Shown here piece by piece: positions 55,158-64,000 of a DNA stretch of 64,000 bases. Within the stretch, counting starts at the first letter, position 1. Every line of letters starts with the position of its first letter. The DNA comes from BOG-908 sp964247675. GTDB taxonomy: Bacteria > Pseudomonadota > Alphaproteobacteria > Acetobacterales > Acetobacteraceae. Where the stretch lies: NCBI GenBank assembly GCA_964247675.1, contig CAXTVW010000004.1, positions 1 to 64,000 on the forward strand, read 5' to 3'. The position numbers and the translations under genes were made by a program. The notes below the pieces were generated by a model. It did not search any database. It saw only the letters and a list, made by a program, of their open reading frames with translations, and was not told the DNA's origin.

Positions 55158-56897
55158 ATGAAATTCGCCGAAAAAGTGGTTCGTTCCCCAAGGCGACCGG
55201 GTTCGGCCCGCGTTATGGAGCCAGGCCGCTACCGGCTACTCGCCTGCTTGGTTGTGCTGCTGGTCGTTCTCATGGCTCTTGCCGAAACGCTGGGTTTCCT
55301 GACAGAGCACCGGCACCAGTCGGAGCAGAACGCTTTGAGAACGGAGAACCGCGGTTCCAGACAGTTGCTCCAATGCTTGGTAGACGCCGAAACGGGGGTG
55401 CGAGGCTTCCTTATCACGCGTAAGCCGCAGTTTTTGGAGCCCTACCACTCCGGTGTGCGCGCGATAGACATGCTGCCGCCCGAGCGGCTATCGGAACTGG
55501 ATGCAGCGGCAGGTAAGCGCTACGCAAATTCCTTCCCGTTCAGCGGAACGCTTAAGAGCCTCCGCGATATCTGGGCATCGGAGATCGACGACGTAAGCAC
55601 CGCCTCGGACGATCGGTCGTCGACCAAACGAGCCCTGACTGACGGGAAGCGGCTTATGGACGCGCTGCGGGTTCAGTTAGCATCCGTGATGGACGCGCGC
55701 GACATTCGGATAGCCATGCTCGACAGTCGCATGAGTTCGGAGCGAACTGCCGACTTGCTGCTTGTACTGCTTGGGACGATAACGACCATCGCCGCCGTTA
55801 CTTACGCCTTCGACCGCTCGATACGCGACGGTGTGCGACGAGACCGCGCGGTTCAGATCGGCGCGGAAGCGAGCCGACGCACCCGGCTCCTGTCCTCGAT
55901 GGCGGAGATGTTGCAGAGCGCCTCGGACCGCGATGACGCCAACGAGGTGCTCAGGGCAAGCGCGACACGCCTGCTACCCGGCGTAGCAGGAGCACTTTAC
56001 GTTTTCAACAATTCCCGAGACAGATTGGATCTCTCGACGGAATGGCCAGATGTCGACGCGAATGAAGAACCTGGAAAGACCCATCCCGTCCACATTGCGC
56101 CTTTGGAATGCTGGGCGCTGAAGCGGGGAAGATCTCATCGCAACGACATGTCATCCGGAGCGCTTCGTTGCACGCACTGCGTATCGGCAGCTTCCAGCTT
56201 GGAGATACCCATGACTGCGAGGGGGGAGCTTTACGGACTTTTGCAACTGACTGCTTCGGGCGACGATGGCGAACTACGCCTTGACGACCTACAAGAGACA
56301 GCCGGGGCGCTTGCTGACGCGATGTCTCTTGCCCTATCGAGCATCGTTCTACGTGAGCAGCTGCGCAACCAAGCGCTTCGCGACCCGCTGACCGGGTTAT
56401 ATAACAGGCGCTTCATGGAGGAGATGCTCGAGCGCTCGACGCAGGATGCGGAACGAAAGCGGCTGCCGATATCGGTGGTCATGATTGACCTCGATCATTT
56501 CAAGCTCCTCAATGACCGCTACGGGCATCCGGTCGGCGACAAAGTCTTACGGCAGGTGGCCAACACCATAAGCAGCTTGGTCAGGGCACCGGATGTCGCA
56601 TGCAGGATCGGCGGCGAGGAACTCATGATTTTGATGCCGGATTGCGGGCTGTCTGCTGCTGAGGTCAAGGCCGATCAGCTAAGAGCGGCAATAGCGGCGC
56701 TCTCGGCGGACGGCAGCATGCCTCCGGTGACTGCCTCGTTTGGGGTCGCCTCCCGTCCAGAAACGACCGTCAGGGCAGAGGATTTGCTGTCCCATGCGGA
56801 TGCCGCTCTCTATTCCGCAAAACAGCAAGGCCGAAATGTTGTTGTCTCGTCACCCCTCCGGCAAGCTTTGCCGACGTTGGCTGTGGCTGAAGCGTGA
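55158..56897 (+). CDS. Membrane diguanylate cyclase with CHASE3 and GAF-like domains
   Basis: Taken from the ATG at 55158 this is a 579-aa protein; the open frame reaches 54840 but the extra part is not protein-like. Order: TM1 (LACLVVLLVVLMALAETLGF), a periplasmic CHASE3 domain (LLQCLVDAETGVRGFLITRKPQFLEPY), TM2 (TADLLLVLLGTITTIAAVTYAF), a GAF-like domain with Cys-rich ALRCTHCVSAASSLEIPM, and a GGDEF domain with RDPLTGLYNRRFMEEML and the active-site variant RIGGEELMILM (GGEEL, normally active). It would make cyclic di-GMP in response to an external signal. The start is uncertain because no strong ribosome-binding site is seen. Confidence 0.88.
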   Translation: MKFAEKVVRSPRRPGSARVMEPGRYRLLACLVVLLVVLMALAETLGFLTEHRHQSEQNALRTENRGSRQLLQCLVDAETGVRGFLITRKPQFLEPYHSGVRAIDMLPPERLSELDAAAGKRYANSFPFSGTLKSLRDIWASEIDDVSTASDDRSSTKRALTDGKRLMDALRVQLASVMDARDIRIAMLDSRMSSERTADLLLVLLGTITTIAAVTYAFDRSIRDGVRRDRAVQIGAEASRRTRLLSSMAEMLQSASDRDDANEVLRASATRLLPGVAGALYVFNNSRDRLDLSTEWPDVDANEEPGKTHPVHIAPLECWALKRGRSHRNDMSSGALRCTHCVSAASSLEIPMTARGELYGLLQLTASGDDGELRLDDLQETAGALADAMSLALSSIVLREQLRNQALRDPLTGLYNRRFMEEMLERSTQDAERKRLPISVVMIDLDHFKLLNDRYGHPVGDKVLRQVANTISSLVRAPDVACRIGGEELMILMPDCGLSAAEVKADQLRAAIAALSADGSMPPVTASFGVASRPETTVRAEDLLSHADAALYSAKQQGRNVVVSSPLRQALPTLAVAEA

Positions 56898-57086
56898 TGA
56901 TTTCAATGAAGCCGTTCGCGCTCCGCACGAAGAGCGTCAAAAATTGCAACCAGCGGTCTAAAATTGAAAACATTTCTTGCAACCAATCGACGGTGACTTT
57001 ATACATAACATTGCGTAAACGCACCGAACTCAGGTCTCCACTTTCGGCACCTGACGTCAGAACGCGATTTTGGAAGAACGTTCCGA

Positions 57087-58541
57087 ATGCACGGCGGCTT
57101 ATCGAGGTTACCGGGCATACTTAGCGATCCCGTGCGGGCGATCACGTCCATAGCGTTCGGGTTTACGAGCTTCGCTCAAGATCGGAGTCGCGACTCGCGA
57201 TCTCAAGCCAAACCGGAGAGCAAGGCCAAAATAGAGGTTATAGTTAAAGGACGCGACCCGCTCACCAAGCTCGACGGCTACGAGGGACTTCGGGGTAGCG
57301 TCGCCGCCAAGCTGGCGATAAGGGCGCCAGCCGCGCTTTTCATGCTTCGCCTCGACAACCTTCAGCAAATCATTGCCTCCCACGGACACCCGGCAGCAGA
57401 GTCCATTTTGGTCGGAGTGGCAGATCGCTTAAGGATGCTCTGGCCTACCGAACGCTGGTCGAGGCTTGTCGGAGACGACTTCGGGTTTGTGCTCGCGGGT
57501 GTCAGCGGTTCTGCTGAAGTTGAGGCGGCCGCTCTTGCGATCCTGCGCGCAGTCGAAGCGCCAATTGCGACGTTGGATGGCGAACTCGTGTGCTCGGCTA
57601 GCCTGGGTATTGCCAAAATGCCCGGTAAGAAGGCCCGTTCCGATGAGGATGTGAGCACGACTATACTCGCGGCGTGCGCAGCAGTCCGAAATTCGTCGAC
57701 CGGCGGCGGCAGTCAATGGACGCTCCATGATCCGGACCGGCAATCGGCCGAGGTCCTCCGAGACTGCGTCAAGGAAGAACTGCGGGCAGCGATCGACGTA
57801 GGACAGATCATTCCTTATTACCAGCCGATCGTGGATCTTCAGACGGGAGCAATCGCCGGGCTTGAGGTCCTTGCGAGATGGGAGCATCCGACCCGCGGTG
57901 TATTGCCGCCGGACCTGTTCATACCGATGGCTGAGGAGATGCATCTCGCCGGACGGATTAGCCAACTGCTCATGCGCAGGGTCATTGTCGACTCGCGCTA
58001 CTGGCCCACCTCTATCTACTTTGCGTTCAACGCATCACCAGGCCAGCTTAGGGAGTTGATAAGCCTCATAAGCTCGCCGCCCTCATGGCCAGAGGGAACG
58101 CTGGACCCCAAGCGGCTTGAGATCGAGATCACCGAAAGCGCGCTCATCGAGGATCTCGACGTGGCACGAACAGTCATCGAACTCCTGCAGGCCTCGGGAA
58201 CCCGCGTGGTGCTCGACGACTTCGGTATCGGCTATTCCAACTTCTTCCACCTCCGCGAGCTGCCGTTCGACAAGATCAAGATTGACAAGAGCTTCGTCCT
58301 CGACCTGGGCCTCGATCCGCGCGCGGACGCTTGCGTCAGGACGATGATTGCGCTCGGGAAAAGCCTTGATATCGAAATGGTAGCGGAGGGAGTAGAGAAA
58401 GACCAAATCGGCAATTACGTAGCGGATCTCGGCTGCCGGTACGGTCAGGGTTATCTCTACTCCGTGCCGGTCTGCGCCCTGGAGGTTTCGTCGATCCTAA
58501 GAAGGTCAGTTCCGGCCCAAGCTCTCCGCCTAGTCGGCTGA
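57087..58541 (+). CDS. Degenerate GGDEF plus EAL cyclic-di-GMP phosphodiesterase
   Basis: This 484-aa protein has a GGDEF-like domain in which the active site reads RLVGDDFGFVLAG, so it cannot act as a normal cyclase. The EAL domain that follows is well kept: GLEVLARWEHP (the ExLxR motif), FNASPGQL, IEITESALIED, LDDFGIGYSNFFHLRELPFDKIKIDKSFV, VAEGVEKDQ and YGQGYLYSVP. It probably hydrolyses cyclic di-GMP, with the degenerate domain as GTP sensor or regulator. It lies 190 bp after the membrane cyclase on the same strand, so the two form a synthesis-degradation pair. Confidence 0.88.
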   Translation: MHGGLSRLPGILSDPVRAITSIAFGFTSFAQDRSRDSRSQAKPESKAKIEVIVKGRDPLTKLDGYEGLRGSVAAKLAIRAPAALFMLRLDNLQQIIASHGHPAAESILVGVADRLRMLWPTERWSRLVGDDFGFVLAGVSGSAEVEAAALAILRAVEAPIATLDGELVCSASLGIAKMPGKKARSDEDVSTTILAACAAVRNSSTGGGSQWTLHDPDRQSAEVLRDCVKEELRAAIDVGQIIPYYQPIVDLQTGAIAGLEVLARWEHPTRGVLPPDLFIPMAEEMHLAGRISQLLMRRVIVDSRYWPTSIYFAFNASPGQLRELISLISSPPSWPEGTLDPKRLEIEITESALIEDLDVARTVIELLQASGTRVVLDDFGIGYSNFFHLRELPFDKIKIDKSFVLDLGLDPRADACVRTMIALGKSLDIEMVAEGVEKDQIGNYVADLGCRYGQGYLYSVPVCALEVSSILRRSVPAQALRLVG

Positions 58542-59789
58542 CTGCTTAGTTAAATTGCGGCTTGCCTGAGTGGAAACTTCGAGAGAACTCACCCCGGCAT
58601 CATCCACGCGTTCGTCGCGGCCCGCTGAGTTGCGGCCGTTCAACGCCCAGCGCGTGTTCACGCATAAGCTGAGCCACGCCTGGATCGATGCGCTCCCGCT
58701 TCCGTGAGTGATGTCGAGATGCCCGCGAAGGAGGTATGGCGCGATGAAGTCGACGGAACCAGGCGCCGAGCCGCCTTGCTGCAACGCCCAAAGCAGCACG
58801 TTCTCGCCATGAAGGCGCAGTGCCGCGGCAACCGCAAGCGCCTCTGCCACATGCAAGTCGTATGGCCTACGTAGTACAAACGTCTTCAGACCACCATCGA
58901 GCACTTCAAGAAACAGTCTTTTCAGAAACGGCAGACGCCAGAGCTCGCGCGCAACCAGCTGCTCAGGTCCCGCTTGCCCTTCACTGACGAAGGTGTGCCA
59001 AACGAGACCGTAGGCATGATCCACTACGTCGAACTCGCCATGCCAGTCGGTCCGGACCGAGGCAGTTAGGTTTGCGGCGCTTCCGAGCTTGGAGAACCTC
59101 CCGACGAGAGCCTCCACAAGATCAGGGGTCGAAATGCCGCCGAACCGGAGCAGCCCAAGCGGCTCGGCGCCGCATTCCCGCTGAAAAAGACCGAAGTCGC
59201 AGCTATGGCCGAGGCTCTCGAAAGCCATGACGAGGGTGTCTGGGGCCACGCCCGCTCGGGCTTCAAACGCCGTCAGAAGATCTCCCGTCTTTAACGGAAG
59301 CGGGATTGCGGGCAAAGACGTCGCGATTTCTCCGGACGCTTGCCGCTGGGCGATAACAAGGAAGCTACGGAAGGCAAGCGCCAAGGCCCGCTTCTCCGAC
59401 CGATCCAACGAGACAACCTTGTCGAACTCGAATTGCAGGTCAATCGGTCCGTGATCCAGAAGGGGCTCTAGCGCGACCAGATACGTGCTTCGGCGGGAAA
59501 CCTGGACGTCAAGCAGGACCTGCGCCCCGAGCCTCACCAGCAACCTGCGCGAGGGACAGTCAAACGAGATCCACGCGGGTTCTACGTCCACGAGGACTGC
59601 AATTTGCCCTTGCGCGAGATCGGGCGGTAGCCGAAGCCCACAGCCCGGCGCCATTGCCCAGGTGAAGCCTTCCTCCGGGTGTGACCAGCAACCGAGCTGG
59701 TATGGCATGGAGTTTCCGCCTAGACCGAAGGCAAGGCTCAATAGCAGGCGGTTCGGCGCGGCAGGGACAGCAGCCCTACCTGTATCCAC
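58530..59789 (-). CDS. Protein of unknown function with a DUF1796-like ESLGHSCDFG motif
   Basis: This 419-aa protein overlaps the 3' end of the EAL gene by 12 bp, convergently. The N-terminal 160 residues are beta-rich (AQGQIAVLVDVEPAWISFDCPSRRLLVRL). The C-terminal half contains FESLGHSCDFGLFQRECGAEPLGLLRFGGIS, which resembles the start of papain-like DUF1796 domains seen in glycan-biosynthesis clusters, then WHGEFDVVDHAYGLVWHTF. That part might be a Cys-His hydrolase or glycosyltransferase-like domain. No signal peptide is seen. The functional assignment is uncertain. Confidence 0.65.
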   Translation of the reverse strand: MDTGRAAVPAAPNRLLLSLAFGLGGNSMPYQLGCWSHPEEGFTWAMAPGCGLRLPPDLAQGQIAVLVDVEPAWISFDCPSRRLLVRLGAQVLLDVQVSRRSTYLVALEPLLDHGPIDLQFEFDKVVSLDRSEKRALALAFRSFLVIAQRQASGEIATSLPAIPLPLKTGDLLTAFEARAGVAPDTLVMAFESLGHSCDFGLFQRECGAEPLGLLRFGGISTPDLVEALVGRFSKLGSAANLTASVRTDWHGEFDVVDHAYGLVWHTFVSEGQAGPEQLVARELWRLPFLKRLFLEVLDGGLKTFVLRRPYDLHVAEALAVAAALRLHGENVLLWALQQGGSAPGSVDFIAPYLLRGHLDITHGSGSASIQAWLSLCVNTRWALNGRNSAGRDERVDDAGVSSLEVSTQASRNLTKQSAD

Positions 59790-59944
59790 GGCTTCGATTA
59801 GACGTCCTCCGGCAACGCGTCGAACTTCGTCAAACCACCATAAAAGTTCTCACAGGTGCGTCTTGTTCTCGCGTTTGGTTCTTGAGATGGCACACACAAG
59901 CTGCGTGTTGCGGCAAGCGAGTAGCCGCCGCTCTGTCGCCGGGA

Positions 59945-60145
59945 CTACCGGAACCATGATAACACTAACTCGAACGCCTGCTGCACGACGGCGCACCGGC
60001 TTCCCGTCATTTGCAGGGTAGTCAGGTCGTCTCCCGCCTCCGAAATGGCCAGGATCGCTCCTTGCCGGACGGCATGTCTCAGGCCGTCCGCGTCCTTGAA
60101 CACGATGAAGGGCCCCGCGCGAACACCCGACACGATGTCAGCCAT
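59945..60145 (-). CDS. Small protein downstream of a DUF2384-like gene
   Basis: From the ATG at 60145 (GGGAGGTTGC precedes it) this is 66 aa: MADIVSGVRAGPFIVFKDADGLRHAVRQG, AILAISEAGDDLTTLQM and AVVQQAFELVLSWF. It overlaps the upstream DUF2384-like gene by 8 bp, so they are coupled. It looks like a compact beta-rich fold; no toxin family is recognised. Confidence 0.6.
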   Translation of the reverse strand: MADIVSGVRAGPFIVFKDADGLRHAVRQGAILAISEAGDDLTTLQMTGSRCAVVQQAFELVLSWFR

Positions 60146-60452
60146 CCGCAACCTCCCGCGATCGACCTTTAGCGACCAGCGTACGAAGGATAATCTGACA
60201 GTCCTCCTCGCTCCTGGCGACGATCGCATTCGGCTCGACACCGCCCAATACGGCCTGGATTGTGGCCATCCAGGTTCGCGCCCGAGCCGTATCACCGAAA
60301 ACCCGCTTGGCTATCTGTCCCGTCCGTGTGAGCCGAGACGAGGCTTGCTCGGCGTCCGTCAGGCGCTTCGGCCGCCCATCGGCCAGCTCGAACCTAATTG
60401 GCTGAACACTTTCCCAAATCTGAAATTCGGCTTCGCTCATGGTCACCGGCAT
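60138..60452 (-). CDS. DUF2384 (Xre/MbcA/ParS) antitoxin-like protein
   Basis: From the ATG at 60452, preceded by GGGAGGGAG, this is 104 aa. The C-terminal part VFGDTARARTWMATIQAVLGGVEPNAIVARSEEDCQIILRTL matches the toxin-binding DUF2384 domain of Xre/MbcA/ParS antitoxins (FGD--KA--WL---N--LGG--P-------G---V---L). The partner is normally a RES-domain toxin, which is absent here; a 66-aa protein occupies that position. It may be an orphan antitoxin, or a regulator with a different partner. Confidence 0.55.
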   Translation of the reverse strand: MPVTMSEAEFQIWESVQPIRFELADGRPKRLTDAEQASSRLTRTGQIAKRVFGDTARARTWMATIQAVLGGVEPNAIVARSEEDCQIILRTLVAKGRSREVADG

Positions 60453-60485
60453 GTGCGGGCTCCCTCCCGGCGGGCGGGTTGGCAA

Positions 60486-61002
60486 CCCGCGATTGAAGCT
60501 TGTAGCGCACCGTGGGGAGGATGTCGACCAATAGTTCGCTGTATGTTCCTATCGTCAACACGAGAGGCTCCCTGTGGGATGCCAGAAATACGTCTTGTAC
60601 GATCGGGCGAGACCGCATGGGCTGGTCAGCCGAGCCGACCTGCTCGGACGAACTACTTATGCTCGTTTGGATGCTGTCCCGCTTCAGGATGACCAGTATG
60701 TTGCGTTACGTCGTCTATATCGGCTGGAGCATGGCCGCACGCCCGTTGCTCGAGCAACCGTCGAGCTTGGGGTCGGATGCCGACCATTAAGCTTGCCAGG
60801 CTCGCCTGCTCGTAGTAGAACATAAAGAGAACACGCGTCGGCGTCGCGAGGCGGCACTGGAGCAGTAGCGGCTTGTTATTGAAATCTACGAGACCGGCCC
60901 CGCACCCGGATGGTCTTCATCAGACGGTAGCTCGCGTCGCTGGGACCGAATGGTCGCCGAACGAACGAGACCTCGCGATTGAGGGTTTAGAGGAGTTTAT
61001 GT
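60486..61002. other. Intergenic, probably promoter region
   Basis: Only short frames. A minus-strand frame (60394-60618) encodes LVLTIGTYSELLVDILPTVRYKL and could be the end of a small gene, but it overlaps the DUF2384-like gene in another frame. No start signal or motif is decisive. Confidence 0.35.
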
Positions 61003-61884
61003 ATGAATTCGTTGGTTTCGCGTACGATGGTATCTGGCGAAGCGAATGCTAGTGACTGTCAGGTCGGAAACGGGGCGGAAGCAACGCCCGAGCCGTCTTC
61101 ACTTCCGAGGTCTGCGATTGCTGGAGCGGACACAAAGGATATTCGGCTTGCCCTCCACAAAAAGGAAGTGGCCGTTGAGTTCGCGGCCATGTTCCTGGAC
61201 GGTTATCTCACGCCTGCATTCGGCGCGCGAACGAAGCCTGAGATTGACTTGCTCGTTCTGGGGTGTCTGATAAAGGCGAAAGCCGTGGATCCGGGGGCTC
61301 CCCTTTACGACCTAGCTCGCGCGTTGAACATCACGCCTTCGAAAGTCCGCGCACTTATCCTAAACTGGCAGTTGCGATCGACCGAACGAGAGGTCGATCT
61401 GCGGCAAGCGCTTGCAGCGGCTGTCGTTAAAACTCGCTTCGCCAAGGATGGCGCCTTGCTGACGTTCGGGATAGAAAATCCACTGTTGCGCGCAGAGGTC
61501 GAGGCGCGGCTCAAGCGCAAAGGCGTGTTTGCCGACGCAAGCTTCTCGCGCGAGATAATACGCATGCCCGTAGAGGCTTTCGTCGAGTTCCTGGACGACA
61601 TAGTTGAAGAGTCGGCCAAGCGCGACTTGCGCCGTCGACTTGTGGAGGATCACCAGATGCCGGACCGCAGCTTCAAAGCCTTGGTTACCGGCCTTCTCGG
61701 AAAAATTGGAGAAAAAGTGGCGGGCAAGGCGGGGGAGGCAATGGCGAGCGAACTTATCGATCCGCTTGAGAAGATGGGGTTCGGAAAAGCCTCCGGAACT
61801 TTGACCGCGTTCTTGTTCCACCTTCTTCGGCAAGAGGGTGCCTCCGCTGTGGCGGTCTTGCGAAGTGCCGGGTGCGCAGAGTGA
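61003..61884 (+). CDS. Protein of unknown function
   Basis: This 293-aa protein is preceded by GAGGAG at 60991 and starts MNSLVSRTMVSGEANASD. After a polar N-terminus it has a helical core with LYDLARALNITPSKVRALILNWQLRS that looks like a winged helix or helix-turn-helix, then long charged helices (EEFVDDI-like segments, RRRLVEDHQMPDRSFKALVTG) and an Ala/Gly-rich amphipathic helix (KIGEKVAGKAGEAMASELIDPL). The C-terminus is more hydrophobic (LTAFLFHLLRQ). No family is recognised. A DNA-binding role is possible. Confidence 0.65.
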   Translation: MNSLVSRTMVSGEANASDCQVGNGAEATPEPSSLPRSAIAGADTKDIRLALHKKEVAVEFAAMFLDGYLTPAFGARTKPEIDLLVLGCLIKAKAVDPGAPLYDLARALNITPSKVRALILNWQLRSTEREVDLRQALAAAVVKTRFAKDGALLTFGIENPLLRAEVEARLKRKGVFADASFSREIIRMPVEAFVEFLDDIVEESAKRDLRRRLVEDHQMPDRSFKALVTGLLGKIGEKVAGKAGEAMASELIDPLEKMGFGKASGTLTAFLFHLLRQEGASAVAVLRSAGCAE

Positions 61885-62679
61885 TCCGTTTTCAACAATT
61901 TGACGGCTTCCTAGTCTGACCAGTATCTAGGACGGGTTCGCGAACTTTACGCACTTTTGCAACATCACGATGCGGAGGGGTTGATGGAGGACGGAAGCGA
62001 TACCAGCCCTCTTAAGCGTAGCTAACCGGCAATTCCGTTATCCTCTGCTTCAAATAACGAGCTAAATGACGTGCAGCCGTTGGCTTCGCTGACCGATATG
62101 CTCGAACAACTGATATCTGGAAGAACCGAATCAAACTAGTCAAAGACGGCGCTTCCTTGGAAATGAAAGCCTTACTGCTGAAAAGGAAGTGCGACTCGCC
62201 GCCTAGGCGCGCTGGCGACCGCGGGATAAGAGTTCCGTTTAGCGACGATACCGTCAAAAAAATCGCCGCTCGCATAGATGGCGACGTGGTCAGCGCAGCA
62301 CATGCCTTCTTGGCCGACAAAGTTGGCGTGATCGCAACGGCATGCTTAGAAACCGCACCTGTTCGAGTAGAAGAACAATCGCCCAGTCTCGCCGTTGCTA
62401 TCCGGGTGGTCGCAATCGACTCTGGTAGACGCACCGCCGACAGAGGAAGTTCGTGAGCTGTGGCACTCATCGATTCGAGCAATCGAAATACTTAGCTGGC
62501 TGCTTCAAAGAGCTAGAAATCATGACATAAGTGCTGCCTGCCAGGAGTTGTGTATGTCCAAGGTTGAGCGATAGACCGCAGCCGCGAACCCTGCTGCGGT
62601 CTATCTCACCGGATGTGACGTCAAACGTGCCGGGCTGGCTGGCTTATCCCACGCAAGGCGCCCCGCACGCTGTATCGAA
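61885..62679. other. Long region without a convincing gene
   Basis: A plus-strand frame at 62157-62456 has a plausible stretch (VPFSDDTVKKIAARIDGDVVSAAHAFLADKVGV). In another frame, 62365-62571 reads PPTEEVRELWHSSIRAIEILSWLLQRARNHDISAACQELC. They could be two parts of one frameshifted small gene. AT content is higher than in flanking genes. No terminator or repeat was recognised. Confidence 0.35.
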
Positions 62680-64000
62680 CTAAAAGATGTGTTGAGCGTC
62701 TGCAAACCCTGCGAGGAGTACGTTCGTGCCGTCGCTGAGGAAAAGGGCCGTGGATGTCGAACCAACATCCTCGGAGACCACACTCACTCCGTCAAATGAC
62801 AGCGTGTCGACTCCTTGTTGGAAGCCTGTAATCACGTCATTGCCTCCGCCTAGCCCGGCTTGGAAGATGTAATCGTTCCCGCCGCCCCAACCCGCGCCTT
62901 GTATCGCAGCGTTACCGGAGCCGAACTGCACAATGCCGCCCGCGGCCGAGAGCCTAGCCGTCAGATCGCCAGAACCTGCGACGATCGTGGCACCTTCGTT
63001 TCCTCCCCAGATGTCGAGGTTTCCTGAACCCCCAGTGACCGACAACGATCCCCACCCGCCATCTATGCTTGCGTTCCCGGACCCTCCTATAAAGTTCAGC
63101 AGTCCGGGACCTTGTGAGAACGAGACGTCACCCGCTCCCGCCTGAATTGTATGGGAGTCACTTCCATTCCAATCGTAGTCGTATACGTTCAGCTTGCCGT
63201 CTCCTCCAATGACTGACGATCCATCAGCGGATAAGACCACGGTTGCTTGTCCTGAGCCGCAGGTGACCGTGTCCGCACCGTAAGCATCGACGGTGTCCGG
63301 GCCTCCTCCAAGGCTAACTGCGCTAGCTTCCCCGGCGCTGGTCGCCACATCTATGCCAGCGCCCGCCCAGGTTCCTCCGGTCACGTAACCGGAACCGGTC
63401 AGCGTCGCGGATGCAGAACCCTGATCCGAGATGGCGACTGTCGCATCAGCTACGGTCACAGTGGTTAGGAGGCCCGCCGTCACACTCAGATGACCACCCC
63501 CGGAAACGGTGCATTGGTCGTAGCCGACGCCATTCAGGGTGTCTTCCCCTGAAAAGCTCAGTCGACTGCTCCCGGAGCTTCCCTCGACGGTGCTGTCGCC
63601 GAAAACCGAGATCGTCTGGTTGCCTGAGCCAGCATTGATTAGGTCGTTTCCGTAAGAGCTGACCAAGTCGGCACCCGAGAGCGTAAGGACGTCCCATGCT
63701 CCGGCCGACGTGGAGATGGTGTCGCTACCGCCGGAATCAGCACTGTCGAAGACTAGCCCACCGGAACCGCCCTGGATGAAGTCATCAGAGCCGCCCAGGA
63801 CAGATAGAGCGCCGCTGCCGCCTATCAGGGCGATCCTGGAGACCTGTGCCTCAACAGTGCTCGCCTGGTCTCCGCCGTAGTAGGTTATATCACCTGTGTC
63901 GCCGCCGATGAGGTAAGTTCCTCCATCTCCGTAGACGACCGCGCCCGCCGTATCGCTTCGGCCGTAGATCGACAGGCTACCCGACCCCGCATAGACGGTA
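62680..64000 (-). CDS. C-terminal part of a large secreted Gly/Asp-repeat protein (partial)
   Basis: The frame is open from the window edge at 64000 to the stop at 62680, at least 439 codons; the start lies outside. The sequence is a long series of short Gly/Ser/Asp-rich strands such as GSGNQTISVFGDSTVEG, GGGPDTVDAYGADTV, GGSGNASIDGGWG and GGGNDVITGF, close to RTX-type calcium-binding repeats. It ends DTLSFDGVSVV, TALFLSDGTNVLLAGFADAQHIF, a common C-terminus of type I-secreted repeat proteins. The ATG at 63666 is internal. It is probably an extracellular protein, but no transporter is in the window. Confidence 0.75.
   Translation of the reverse strand, partial: TVYAGSGSLSIYGRSDTAGAVVYGDGGTYLIGGDTGDITYYGGDQASTVEAQVSRIALIGGSGALSVLGGSDDFIQGGSGGLVFDSADSGGSDTISTSAGAWDVLTLSGADLVSSYGNDLINAGSGNQTISVFGDSTVEGSSGSSRLSFSGEDTLNGVGYDQCTVSGGGHLSVTAGLLTTVTVADATVAISDQGSASATLTGSGYVTGGTWAGAGIDVATSAGEASAVSLGGGPDTVDAYGADTVTCGSGQATVVLSADGSSVIGGDGKLNVYDYDWNGSDSHTIQAGAGDVSFSQGPGLLNFIGGSGNASIDGGWGSLSVTGGSGNLDIWGGNEGATIVAGSGDLTARLSAAGGIVQFGSGNAAIQGAGWGGGNDYIFQAGLGGGNDVITGFQQGVDTLSFDGVSVVSEDVGSTSTALFLSDGTNVLLAGFADAQHIF

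Overview
The window is a high-GC chromosome segment from an alphaproteobacterium, most likely an Acetobacteraceae-type organism. That reading rests on the gene styles seen here (glmU-glmS pair, stand-alone dnaE2, WsaF-like glycan genes, PAS/GGDEF regulators) and on a dispersed poly-T/poly-A palindrome. It is an inference from style, because there is no rRNA or other marker gene in the window.

Bases 1-8825 look like ordinary chromosome. In order they hold an aldehyde dehydrogenase of the succinate-semialdehyde type, a secreted DUF1223 protein, a DUF1993 protein, pterin-4a-carbinolamine dehydratase, a minimal zinc metallopeptidase, an intruding DpnI-like nuclease domain, an NAD-dependent sugar epimerase, and glmU-glmS for UDP-GlcNAc synthesis. 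Palindromic terminator-like elements sit between several of these genes and were not seen beyond 4.2 kb.

A sharp change comes 24 bp after the glmS stop codon. A sequence starting TGTCGACA is followed by four tandem 20-bp AT-rich repeats, the position and architecture expected for the glmS-proximal end of a Tn7-like transposon. No tns genes follow. Instead, 9-25 kb is a mosaic island: an hsdM fragment, a nucleoid-associated-protein-like gene paired with a three-TM membrane protein, an XRE regulator divergent from a membrane/secreted pair, a DUF2971 gene, an SRAP (YedK/HMCES) gene, a DGQHR-motif protein, a TIR gene carrying two frameshifts with its small partner, a PDZ protein, an LprI-like protein, two overlapping tyrosine recombinases, and three copies of a small secreted Cys module (DUF3761-like), one of them broken.

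Bases 25-40 kb hold a secreted choice-of-anchor-P-like protein, decayed IS5 and IS66 transposases, and a tight five-gene operon (WsaF-like glycosyltransferase, fatty acyl-AMP ligase, acyl carrier protein, AlgX/AlgJ-like SGNH protein with repeats, methyltransferase). This operon looks like a glycan acylation or modification locus. A frameshifted PIG-L deacetylase and a single-domain response regulator follow.

Bases 40-64 kb hold dnaE2 with a coupled small gene, a broken saccharopine-dehydrogenase-like gene, a frameshifted DUF6941-like gene, a histidine kinase, a complete BaeSR/CusSR-like two-component operon with a His/Pro-rich secreted protein, a chimeric LigD-PE/YcaQ-like remnant, three cyclic-di-GMP proteins, a DUF2384 antitoxin-like pair, several orphan genes, and the C-terminal end of a large secreted Gly/Asp-repeat protein that runs off the window.
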